Assembly: GCA_033557835.1 (NCBI GenBank)
Contig: JAWQRO010000509.1
Span: 1-37,537, forward strand
Source of the DNA: Helochares maculicollis
Lineage: Eukaryota; Arthropoda; Insecta; Coleoptera; Hydrophilidae
DNA length: 37,537 bases
Reading direction: 5' to 3'
Part shown: in pieces, positions 1-9,523 of the stretch
Layout: the number at the start of each line of letters is the position of its first letter
Position numbering within the stretch: the stretch's first letter is position 1
Made by a program: the position numbers and the translations under genes
The notes under the pieces: model-generated
The model's input: only the letters and a program-made list of their open reading frames with translations
Databases searched by the model: none
Told to the model about the DNA's origin: nothing

Positions 1-3000
1 TATACATATATACACATAAAAGTACATTGCATATATTATTTTGTCTTTTGCCACAAACAAAAAAGTGGCGAAGATAATTCATATTACATTTACTCGATTT
101 TTTTATCCGTTGATTTCTTGACCTAAGAGACCTAAGAACTTAAAATTATAAACACACAACTTAAAAATAAAATTTAAAAAAAGAGGTTTAACTTATGAGA
201 AACTAAAAAGACAAAACCTGCTTCTTATTTTATTTTTTTATAAATTTATGCTGATAAAACAAATGTTTATTTAGTTTGCATGTCTTTGTTTTTTCATATC
301 GGCCTACTTTTTTAAAGAGCTTATATATGATACAAAGTATCAAATAAAATAAAAAACAATATATACTACTTATATTTAAATCATAAAATGGGAATATAAA
401 AAACAAATAATTTTTTTCAATGGCATTCATTATAGAAGTAGAACTAATAAATCGATCTATGTATACTTGTCATGAAGAATAACAATTTGACAACAAGAGG
501 CTTAATTTTGTTCTATTTCTAAATATTATTTTATTAAACCATTTGTTGCTTGTAACTAAGTGTCAACGTTTTCGTCACTCTATTTGTAACTCGAGTTCCA
601 TTTCAAAAGAATTACAACATATGTATAAAATGTAATTAAATTAATGAAAGTAAAATTAGTATTTTAAATACGTAGTGTTTGAAATGTAGTAATTGTAATT
701 ATTCAAATTGTAATAAGCTAATTGCCTACACCAAGTAGGAGCACATACTTTTGAAGTGATTATTTCTGCAGTATAGTAGAGCTCTTGTAATTTGTTAAAT
801 GCATCTCAGTATTATAAAATTTTTAAACAGAATAAACTATTTATAACACATTTTAAAGCAAACATTTTCCAGTTTTTCACCAAGTAATTAATTGAAAATA
901 TTTTGAGTCCCTCCACTGAATATTATGCTTACATTATCCTGTAGTCGAAAACTACTAACGAATTTATATGTTTATATATTTAAATTAATGTGTACTGTAG
1001 AATGCAAAGTGGAACTTTTTTAGTTTCAGGCTGTGCAACTCTGATTACTACTTCTTATACTTTAAAACTTTCTAACTAATATATACTTAGATTTTTGCTG
1101 GCAAATAGTTATAAAATTGTCTATTTAATAAAACTATTTTTTGTCATTCTTTTGCCTCGCAAATATTTAGAAGCAAAACTCTTGAATTAGTTAAAGTAAA
1201 ATTGCTAAGGCAAAACGTGAAAGTAAATAAACCCTAAACACCAAATGTTTGCAAAAATTTTAAGTGGTTTAAAATTACAATACATATATAGTAATAATTA
1301 TGATTCATTATGTAAGTAGTTTAACCTGACGCTCTTATTTAGACAGTAATCATTTTTAATTTCATTTTATATAGTTTTCAGGAATTATATTGAAACTTAA
1401 AGAAGTTACGTTTTAGGGTGAATTTCAAAAGGAATAACTCTTTTGCACCTTGTATTAGAGTAAGCTTCTTCAAACATCTTAAAGGCACTTTTTATTACAA
1501 TATAATTGCCACTAAATTATTTAAATCAATCTTTCAATTGCCTTAGTGACATGTTTACAATTTCCAAATTGTCTAGCTTTATGGTGTTTATTGCTTAACT
1601 GCTCATAAAGTTATCGGTTTTAGTTAAAGAATATAATAGCTACATGTTTATTTTCTACAATTTCTAATTCTATGCTATTTTATTTAAATGTTAAAAGTGT
1701 ACTCTTATTCGCCAAGCGAAGCAAGGCAAGCCTGCGTGTTTCTGAATTTAGACACCTAAGTTGTAGTTGCTGTCTTTTAAATTTAAGATTTTATAATTAA
1801 AAATTCACCTACGTGAATAAAAGGCCACTTTTGTTGTTCATAAAGTTTAAAGAAAAATCTATTCTCATACACGTTTTCAAGGAAAGTGGTTTTACTTTGG
1901 TATTACTATTTTCAGAAAAAATGTTGTATAAAATTACACAAGATTATGAACTTAACTTGACTCTTAAGTATTTTCAATGTTTTAATGAACTTTATATCTG
2001 CAAAGTTATAAAAACATAAATTCTTTTTTAAGCGACTAGTTTACATGAAATATTTTGAGTGTTAAAAAGTGATAAACAATTCAGCCAATTGTAAGTGTGA
2101 AAAATGACATCACTGCAACTCAAACAGTCTGAGTGCTAATATAACCTAACCCATTACACAAGTGCATAACGGCAGTCAACCTCTTCTTTATACTTCATGT
2201 CCTATACAGGAAAGGAATAATTTGCCAAATTTTTTTTTGTCATGTTTGATTTGTTCTTATGTACTGGGACTAAATTGTCATTTGAGAAAAGAACAGAGTT
2301 ACGACGAATTTTATTACAAACCTTTCGATTTTAAAACCTCCGCATCACTTTATATTCCACTTAAACGACAATTATACAAGAGCCAATCGTTATTGGGCTA
2401 AATTTACAACCGCTGTAATGCCCTTGTTTACAGCTATTAAATTGGACGTACACCCCTCTGATGTGCGTCTTCTAAATTTAACATTGAAAGCCATTAAATT
2501 AGTCGTTTTCATTATCAGTCCTGTCTTTCAAGCGAATTAAGAAACTCGGTTCCTATTGGGAGAAATAATAAAAAACAAAGCATTGCCGATAAATCTATAG
2601 GTTATGGGCGCTGTAACAGTTATTGTACCTTTAATTTTGGCCGTTCGTAAAAAAACTTTTAGATTGTGGAAGTTTTCATGGTCCTTTGTCGAAAGGGGCA
2701 ATAATTCCTTTTTTATTTCGTCCTTATAGCTAAAAATATTGCTAATGTTTGGAGGCAGCACATTTTTCTCCTGCAGCAGTTATTCGAAAAAATTCATATA
2801 AAATTCTTTGCTGGCACTTCATAAAAAACTGTAGTAAACCGCATGGAAACTGCTAACGAAACGAAAATTTTACACATCTGCATAAGGAATGTATGTCATT
2901 GTTTTTCGAATCTTTGGGATTTTCATTGTTCTTATTGTTGACGATAACTTCCTTATAAGTTGAGCGGTTAATCCTTGAACCGTTTCATACCTGTTAGATA

Positions 3001-3849
3001 ACATTTGATTTGTGCCCATTATTCAAACGCCAAGGAATGACATCACATTATACAAGTCAAACAAAAAAGAAATCTTTCATTCCGTATGAAAAGAAAGGTT
3101 TTATAAGCACCTTGGAATAGATTTCGGTTTCTAATTCAGCACGTTTTCTTTGGTCGAGCAGCATTGCAGCGTCTAACAATAGGAGCATGCCTGTTAGCTC
3201 TTTGCCAAGAACAATATGTCACCCAATTTTCTGGTAGCGTAATCCAAATAACATGTATATGTGACCTTAAAAAATTTACTAAACCAAAACAGATTGCTTA
3301 CCCAAGATAATACGAGCCCATTATCATTAACTTTTCTGCTAGTTTATGCTGTGCACTGTGACATTACTCCACAGCGCAGCAAGAGCGAAACTGAAAATAA
3401 TTGCTGGGTACTTAATCTTGATGATACATTAAAGGTATGAGCACTAACAACTGGGCAGCGTTAGCTTGCAACTAATTCGCTTGTAAATTATAAAAAGACG
3501 AAATTCAGGCACAATTTTAGGAATGTTGAAGGTCTTTTTTCTTATTATGTTGTGTCTAATTTACGCTTTTTCTTTATAACTCGTATTCTTCTGTAATGCG
3601 CATTACTTTTAAGAGCCATATTTTTTAATTGCTTAGAATTGTAAAAGATTTCGCTGACGTCGTTTTCATAAAATATATTGGATAAATTAAAAGCCAATTT
3701 CATATTTACATATATGGTAGTGAAGAGCAAACTATTTTCAATTGAGCGCAATGTTTTATCTAGAAAATATTTTAGAATATGATATTACTTATAAAAATTT
3801 CATTTAGACTCCAATACTAAGTTCTTTGAGGGTGGTTTTGCTAGCTAAG
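1..3849. other. AT-rich DNA, no gene recognised
   Basis: I see no protein homology, RNA gene or element terminus in this stretch. The open frames are short, poor in complexity and carry no recognisable motif. A slightly GC-richer patch lies near 1700-1740 and another near 2400-2470, where a TGTTTAC forkhead-type core sits. Both are too weak to annotate. The block ends where A-rich, Lys/Glu-coding sequence of a decayed retrotransposon begins. Confidence 0.5.
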
Positions 3850-4985
3850 ATAAAGCAAAAACAGAAAAATTAGTAAAAAAGAAAATTGAGGAAGCAGAAA
3901 ACGTATACAAACGCAGAGAACACAACAGTTTTATATCAAGCCTAATGAAATCAAAAAATAAACAAAAGGATAATATATATAATACAAGACAAATAAATAG
4001 AAATATTAACGAGAGATAGTATAATCATAGAACAATAGACTTGTTGCATAGAGGAGAAAAATAGAGCAAAGCAAGATTCTCAAGAGAAAATGTTGAAAAA
4101 ACACAAATATGAAGTACAAAGATAGGCAAGGAGCCACTAGTAATTAATGAGACAAATGAAGTAGTCAAAAGCTTAAGAAAATAACAAAACTACACAAAAA
4201 TGAGCTGACGGCTAAACTATTCAAACAAGAAGAACTTAGTAACACGACTTATTGTAGAGCACGAATTTCTAGCAATATGTATCAAAAATAACTTGAACAA
4301 CTAAATGAAGAATACAACAATCCAACTTCTGTCAAGGGGGTCAACAGTAGACTAAAAAACTCTTTTCTACTATTTGTGGATTTCAAGTAAGCATAAAGCA
4401 CTAAAACATAAAACACAAAATGCAGAAAGACTATTTGTCCAAAGCGTTTCACTTCAAGAATTGATTGCGACAAGATGGTCCGTTATTCTTAATACTGTTT
4501 ATCTAATGATAACAATATTTAAGACACTCAAAAATATAGTACAGGTCTTATATATTATTAAGGACGTCGAATCATTGCGACGAAAAACAATATAAACTAC
4601 ATATTAGATTAACAAATGAGAAATTAAATCAAAACAGCAATTTTAAAATTAATATAAACGAGGAGAATAAACATTTCAAAAGGTAGATAGACGCAGTTAG
4701 GTACAGAATGCATGTGTTGTCAACAATCGAATCGGCAGCAGAACAAGTGAGAGTGTATTAAATAATAATCAAAACAATAGTGACTTACGCATATAAAAAG
4801 TGAAAAAATGAAGGAAACTAAAGAAAGATGATTAAGAATTTCAAAAGAAGAATTAGGACTGGAATCAGAGTAAGTGCCATAAAGATGCAAAAGAGATAGA
4901 GCAAGTTAACAGACAATTAGAAAAAGGTCTAACTATGATTGGAATATGCGAACGAAAACCAAAAAGTACACGATAGAATGCGATG
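3850..4985 (+). mobile_element. decayed non-LTR (LINE) retrotransposon fragment
   Basis: Conceptual translation across frames gives pieces in the order expected of a LINE ORF2. First comes a charged linker at about 3872-3920 (KKKIEEAENVYKRRE). Next is NEVVKSLRK at about 4155-4182, which resembles the conserved start of the LINE reverse-transcriptase (RT) domain (EVxxAIxxLKNNK). LLFVDFK follows at 4367-4387, matching RT motif A (FIDFKKAFD) with its first catalytic Asp, then an in-frame stop. The C-terminal part includes KTIVTYAYKK at 4771-4800, the counterpart of the common LINE motif PVLTYGxETW, followed by a Lys/Arg-rich stretch like LRxFERKILR. The frame changes several times and stops are frequent, so the element is dead. 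No 5' end, poly(A) tail or target-site duplication was identified. The clade (Jockey, RTE or another) cannot be decided from what remains. The order and spacing of the motifs are stronger evidence than any single motif. Confidence 0.6.
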
Positions 4986-5307
4986 ACACAAAATAAAAAA
5001 CTTATGCATGTATCCACTAGGCGTGTGCTTCAATAAAAAATATTAAATTTTTTCAAATCAAATGGCATATTTTTTAAAAATCATTTGAAAACATGTAAAT
5101 AGCTGCATTCCGCACAATAACAAACATTTTCAATAAAATTGAATTAATGTTAAAGCAAACATTCACAAGCCACCTGCAAATATAAATTGAAATTTATGTC
5201 TAATTAGTAAAAATAGGAATAATATTCATTTTAAACACAAAACGATACATACAATACCCATTACGATACCGTTCTCGTTATGCCGCCGCCAATCCAGCGC
5301 CATTCTA

Positions 5308-5373
5308 TAAAATTTCCCATTTTCACGTAATTTACACAACCGGGTTAAATTTATTCATGGATGGGAAATTTTA
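5308..5373. repeat. 13-bp perfect inverted repeat
   Basis: The arms TAAAATTTCCCAT (5308-5320) and ATGGGAAATTTTA (5361-5373) are exact reverse complements separated by 40 bp. The pairing does not extend beyond the arms on either side. The spacer contains a GC-richer segment. This could be a hairpin, a paired binding site or the ends of a very small palindromic element; no target-site duplication is evident. Confidence 0.6.
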
Positions 5374-6530
5374 ACAAAATTTTAATAATTCAAAAATAAA
5401 TAATAGTAAAAACGTGCACAAAACACATCGGGAAACGCACAACGAACATAAAGTGTGGTTTGAACAGAATTCCGGCATCATTGGTTTCTCTTTGATAAAT
5501 TTATATTTATTTGCAAATAGGACCCATAAGCCTGGACAATATCGACGTCGGTAGCAGAGTGGTGCACACTACCCCACCCGGGAACCGGAAATAAATGCCG
5601 CACTGAAACGCATCCGGCTAGATGGATTTGTCCGCTTTTGAAACTCCCAAGAATATTTAACCAATTCTTTGATTGAAAGAATATATACTTAAAGGGGCAC
5701 GCATAGCCCTACAGCTATGATGGCTCTATCTAAATTTCAATAATTTTCAAAATCAGTTAATAAGTTTAAAAAAGTTTTGTATTTGTGTAGTGGAGTAAAC
5801 TAATTTTGGGTTCTCGTTTTCAGGTTAATCCTGCAGTGAAAGCTATCAATATCATAATATATATTTTATTTGTATTTTACTTAATTATGCATTACTTTAG
5901 TTAAGATGCCGTGTATTTCTCAAATAGAGAAAAATCATTTTTACAAACATTCTGGCAAGAAATATGTTTTCATTTTAGTAGTTATTTTTCTAAAACTATT
6001 TTCAAAATGCTAAACAAAATAAATCAATCAGCTCCAAATTTTCTATGCCATTATCTTTTACGAATCCGAATCAGATTCACAGATGACGATGAACATACCT
6101 AATTAATAATAAAGAGAAAAATGTGTCATTTCTAAATCCGTAAGCTAGATAGATGTATCGTTCATTTTGATGATTCAGAAAATGTTTTTGACTAAATTTT
6201 TATAAAAATTATAAATAATGACTCAATATCGAACATAATTAATTAATGCAATAAGTCGAAATACATTTATAAGCAGTCGTTATACTATACAAAAAGGTAT
6301 TATTAATAAATATTCACGTAAAGTATAGATATTTATTTCGAAAAATCAAAACCACTTACACGTTATAAAAGTAAATTTACTTTGGAAACTCACACACAAA
6401 ATGGTTCTAAGCAAGCCTAAGAAATATTCGTGTAAAGATCTAAACGGCTTCAAAGGAAAATTGCGAACTCGCTATTGTTGGTTAATTTCCCAATAAGCAT
6501 TTAAAGAAACGAACTCTCATTAACGACGCA

Positions 6531-6568
6531 AACAAAGACCTATTTGCATAACAAAACTAATCCTAATC
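6531..6568. promoter_or_regulatory. candidate Sox/POU composite site with TAATC motifs
   Basis: AACAAAG (6531-6537) is a Sox-type core. At 6542-6556 the octamer ATTTGCAT runs directly into AACAAAA. Read on the minus strand this is TTTTGTTATGCAAAT, which matches 14 of 15 positions of the Sox-POU composite CWTTGTYATGCAAAT. TAATCC (6558-6563, Otx/Bicoid type) and a second TAATC (6564-6568) follow immediately. The family binding preferences are established in animals; that this site acts as an enhancer here is inference from clustering alone. No nearby gene is known. Confidence 0.35.
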
Positions 6569-8933
6569 GCTTGTTTCTCTCCAACTTAAAACTCATTGCT
6601 TTGCACGCACAATTTGCCAAAGCAGTAAAGGCGAAACGAAAATCTCTTCTTGCATTACACCTACCGTCGCTGTTCTGTGGAAGAAATGTAAATCGCCTAT
6701 ACAATTGAATTGAAACAATCCAAGGTAAACGTTTACCTAATCCCCAAGTTTACAAGGGCGCCAGAGTTACTCACTCACTTCTAATGAATCAAGGAACATG
6801 TTTTCTGGGCATATACAGATGCCTTCACCGATAAGGTACCATTATGCCACCAAAGGTCTTATTTTGAACAATACATTTCAATTGGAAACCGCATACATGG
6901 AGGTAGCCACACGTATGTTGCGATAAAAGAGGTTGTCGTGTTTAGTGACCCAGATACTGTATATCCGTCTTCTATGTGTATCATAACGATTATTATTGAA
7001 AATAAAAAAAGCTGACCGTTACAGCTTTGTTCAGGACAGGGATATTAAATGAGATAAAACATATTTTTCTGGCGCTTCCGGTGGGTCTATGACACGTATA
7101 TACGCGATTTGATATAATATTGATCGCGGTAATTTGGAGGCTTTTTTCGCAAAAAGGTCAACATATTTGTCTGGGTGGCGAATAAAATTATTGGTGTGTT
7201 AAATTTGAGGATTTTGTCAGGGACGTTGCGGTAGTATCATTAAACGAATTGAGGCTGAAACTGGTTAAAAACCGAGAGTGCCGTCCACATCTGTTCTTTC
7301 TATAATCCTGTATACTACATGGAATAGAGAGCAAATAAGATATTGTAGTTTGCAAAAAATGTTCTTTTAGTTGTCATTAGTTATTTACTTAATTAATCTA
7401 TAAAAGTTCTTAAGCACAATAACCAGCACTGACAATTATTTTCAACAAGATTTATTTTTCCAATTTTAACTATTCGAATAGATTTTGATACATAATTTTG
7501 TATAATTTATAAAGTCTACGATTTTAAATCTTTGTTGAAGTGGCAATATAGCAATATATAGTAAAAGATTTATCAATTTGCTCAGATGGTCAGAAAGAAA
7601 CAGTGGTACTATTCTCAAGCCACTGGTAAATTCTTTCACAAGAGTAACATAAAAGTATTCATCAAATAAAAAATACAGTCTGACATGTTAAATTCGAGCA
7701 AAAATGTTGCATTAAGAATTTCCAGAAGTGAAACGTACAAAATAGTACGTTTATCAGGAAAACTGCATTTTAATATCTAAAAATTCAAAGTGAATCATTT
7801 AACAATAATAATGCTAGAGAGATTAGTTACTGTTTAACTCTTTTCCCAAAGCTATAACAAAACAATACGAAACCTCAAAATAATTTTTTTTTACTTGTTA
7901 AATTTACTGAGTTCAACTTTAAATTTGTAAAAATTAAACTTCCCAGTAAAGTAACAACTGACAGTAAGCTTCAGGGTATATTCCGAAGGAAAACTGATAA
8001 GTGTAAGAATTTCTGTACAAAAAACGAAAACATATAGCTATTAAAATTAAGATTTTTCTGCGTAAAATTTTCCACACGTTTTTTTCTAATGAAACGAATA
8101 ATACAACATTTAAAACTACAAAATTATTTTGCAAATATAAATTTATTATTGCCGAAATTTTTCAGAGCTCAAGAAATTTTTTTGCTGTGCAAATTTACCT
8201 TAAAGTACTCTTGATTTTTTAATGTACTTTTATTTTGTAAATATTAAAAACCTAAAGCACAAACTTTAACATTTCTTTTACGACTCTATAAGCACGTGAG
8301 ATATGAAACCAAGTTTTATGACTTTCGCAATTTGAGATAGAGACCTAATTTTTAAACTGCAGCTTCATATATTCTCGTTAAGCAAGTGAAATTTTCTAAA
8401 AACATTTTAAAATTTCTGCTTACAGTTAATGATATGAAGTACAATAATAAAAGATTTTGTGTGTAAAGTAATAATTGTGACACATTTATTATCAAATAAT
8501 CGAGTAAAACAGAAACACTAAATTTTATTAATTAAACCACTGTGTTTTTGTGTAGCTTTAAAAATCTTATTTCAAAATTATTCAATATGTTTTAAAAAGA
8601 AGTAGATCTGAAGTAAGCAACTAATAGTTTAGTTTTTAGAACACAGTTGACATTTCTTAATATTAAACAGTGAGGTCAATTCAACAAAAGGTTTCGTAGT
8701 TACGCTGGGAACTCTAAATAGTGTAGTTGGGTCACAAATCACAAAAAACACAAAGAAGTCTGTATTTCAGTTCATAAAAAACTATATATTTTTTCATGCC
8801 GGTAAACAGTTAATAGTAGAAACAATAAATGTTGGTAAGATAATAGAATAGTTTTAAAATCGATAAATATATGACCGACTTAAGCAAAAGCCAATTGAAT
8901 TATTGCTCAGAAAGAAATCAAGAAATTATAAGC

Positions 8934-8955
8934 TATATATATATATATATATATA
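8934..8955. repeat. (TA)11 microsatellite at the tail of Penelope-like copy 1
   Basis: Twenty-two bases of perfect TA repeat. In element orientation (minus strand) it lies just past the 3' tail of the Penelope-like copy, as in the second copy at 14720-14740. The shared position suggests a tail-associated repeat or insertion into TA-rich targets. Confidence 0.85.
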
Positions 8956-8997
8956 ATTATTGTATTTTTATAGCGTATTTTATTTGATTGATCTAAT

Positions 8998-9107
8998 ATT
9001 ATGAATTAAACGCTATTTGGTAGCTATAGATGTTTATTTAGCTTTTAGTCTTAACAGTTTCGCTTCATTTTAATAAGAAGCATCATCAGAAGTGACGTTT
9101 TTATTTA
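8998..9107 (-). repeat. Penelope-like 3' tail repeat, copy 1
   Basis: About 110 bp aligns along its full length with 14757-14863 in the same orientation, with most positions identical and only small indels. Shared blocks in plus-strand order include GTAGCTATAGATGTTTA, CGCTTCATTTTA and AAGAAGCATC. It lies downstream of the GIY-YIG frame and upstream of (TA)11 in element orientation, so it is the element's 3' untranslated tail. Confidence 0.85.
9053..9099 (-). ncRNA. hammerhead-ribozyme-like motif in the Penelope-like tail
   Basis: On the minus strand the order is GTC (9096-9094), ACTT, CTGATGA (9089-9083), one extra T, GCTTC (9081-9077), a 10-nt loop, GAAGC (9066-9062) and GAAA (9061-9058). 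CTGATGA, stem II and GAAA are the invariant hammerhead core in the right order, and GUC is the preferred cleavage triplet. Stem III can form: 9058 pairs with 9095, 9057 with 9096, then 9055-9053 with 9097-9099, leaving T9056 bulged. Weak points are the near absence of stem I (only ACTT between GTC and CTGATGA) and the extra T before stem II. Hammerhead motifs in Penelope-like elements are established knowledge; activity of this one is inference and may be lost. Confidence 0.45.
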
Positions 9108-9172
9108 TTTTATGTTGATTTTTATAAACAAACATTTTATTTATTGGTAACTAATTAGTTGGTTTGGTTACT

Positions 9173-9523
9173 TTAGTGCCTTCTGTGTTTCTTCGTAGTA
9201 AGTATGGCTTCGTATTCTGGTGGTAGGTCGGCAATGTCTTTCTTGCTGCTGCAGGCATTTTCTTCTGTTTTTATGTGAAGGATTTCCAATAGAACACGTT
9301 TTCTTGTGTTGTTTTCAATTTCTAGAATTTGTGTGTTCTCGTAGTCGAACGAATGTGTTTTTTCATTGGCGTGTTTTGCTAAAGCTGTGCTGTTTGGTTT
9401 AATATTTGTGTCTGATTTATGTTGGTTTATCCTATTTTTGAGTGGTTGGGACGTAGTTCCAATATAGTTTTTATTGTATTCCTTGCAATTAATTTTGTTC
9501 GTTTCAAGTGAATAAGATGCATT
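9173..9523 (-). pseudogene. GIY-YIG endonuclease domain of a Penelope-like element (fragment)
   Basis: This is a stop-free frame of 116 residues ending in TAA. It has no Met codon, so ATG-based ORF calling misses it. It begins after an in-frame TGA at 9524-9526. In GIY-YIG nucleases this domain nicks target DNA for retroelement insertion. The visible motifs, in order, are KINCKEYNKNYIGTTSQ at residues 10-26, containing the YIG signature at 20-22, then R31 and H35 of the RxxxH helix, ALAKHANEKTHSFD at 47-60, and KRVLLEILHIK at 75-85, which carries a Glu (E80) at the place of the usual catalytic Glu. C13 and the histidines H51 and H57 fit the Cys/His set of Penelope-type domains, but the second Cys appears to be Tyr16. 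The first-motif Tyr (usually in VYKI) appears to be Asn9. The frame is intact enough to suggest a fairly young copy, but upstream reverse transcriptase is missing. The assignment to Penelope-like elements rests on this domain type plus the downstream tail. Confidence 0.8.

Larger units (their letters stand above)
4986..8933. other. unique AT-rich DNA with GC-richer patches
   Basis: No gene is recognised. A GC-richer patch at about 5250-5660 contains the inverted repeat listed separately, and another at about 6520-6960 contains the Sox/POU-like cluster. A stop-free run of about 55 codons lies on the minus strand at about 7034-7198, but it has no start, no recognised motif and a length expected by chance. 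The rest is low-complexity AT-rich sequence. Confidence 0.5.
8956..9523 (-). mobile_element. Penelope-like retroelement, 5'-truncated 3' end
   Basis: In element orientation this segment holds the C-terminal GIY-YIG endonuclease frame (9523 to 9173), a short untranslated spacer, the conserved tail (about 9107 to 8998) with a hammerhead-like motif, and then AT-rich DNA that runs into (TA)11. Penelope-like elements carry a reverse transcriptase followed by a GIY-YIG endonuclease, and hammerhead motifs have been described in them, so gene order and RNA motif agree. No reverse-transcriptase sequence is recognisable at plus coordinates above 9523, so the copy is probably 5'-truncated or its 5' part has decayed. 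About 110 bp of the tail recurs at 14757-14863. The exact ends are not defined. Confidence 0.8.

Noticed and set aside
2139..2155. ATAACCTAACCC as telomere-like TTAGG repeats
   Set aside because: Only about two imperfect units are present; this is not a telomeric array.
7034..7198. Minus-strand stop-free run of about 55 codons with protein-like composition
   Set aside because: No start codon, no recognised motif, and the length is unremarkable for this window.
9220..9402. Plus-strand 60-codon Cys/Phe-rich frame
   Set aside because: It is the antisense shadow of the GIY-YIG frame.
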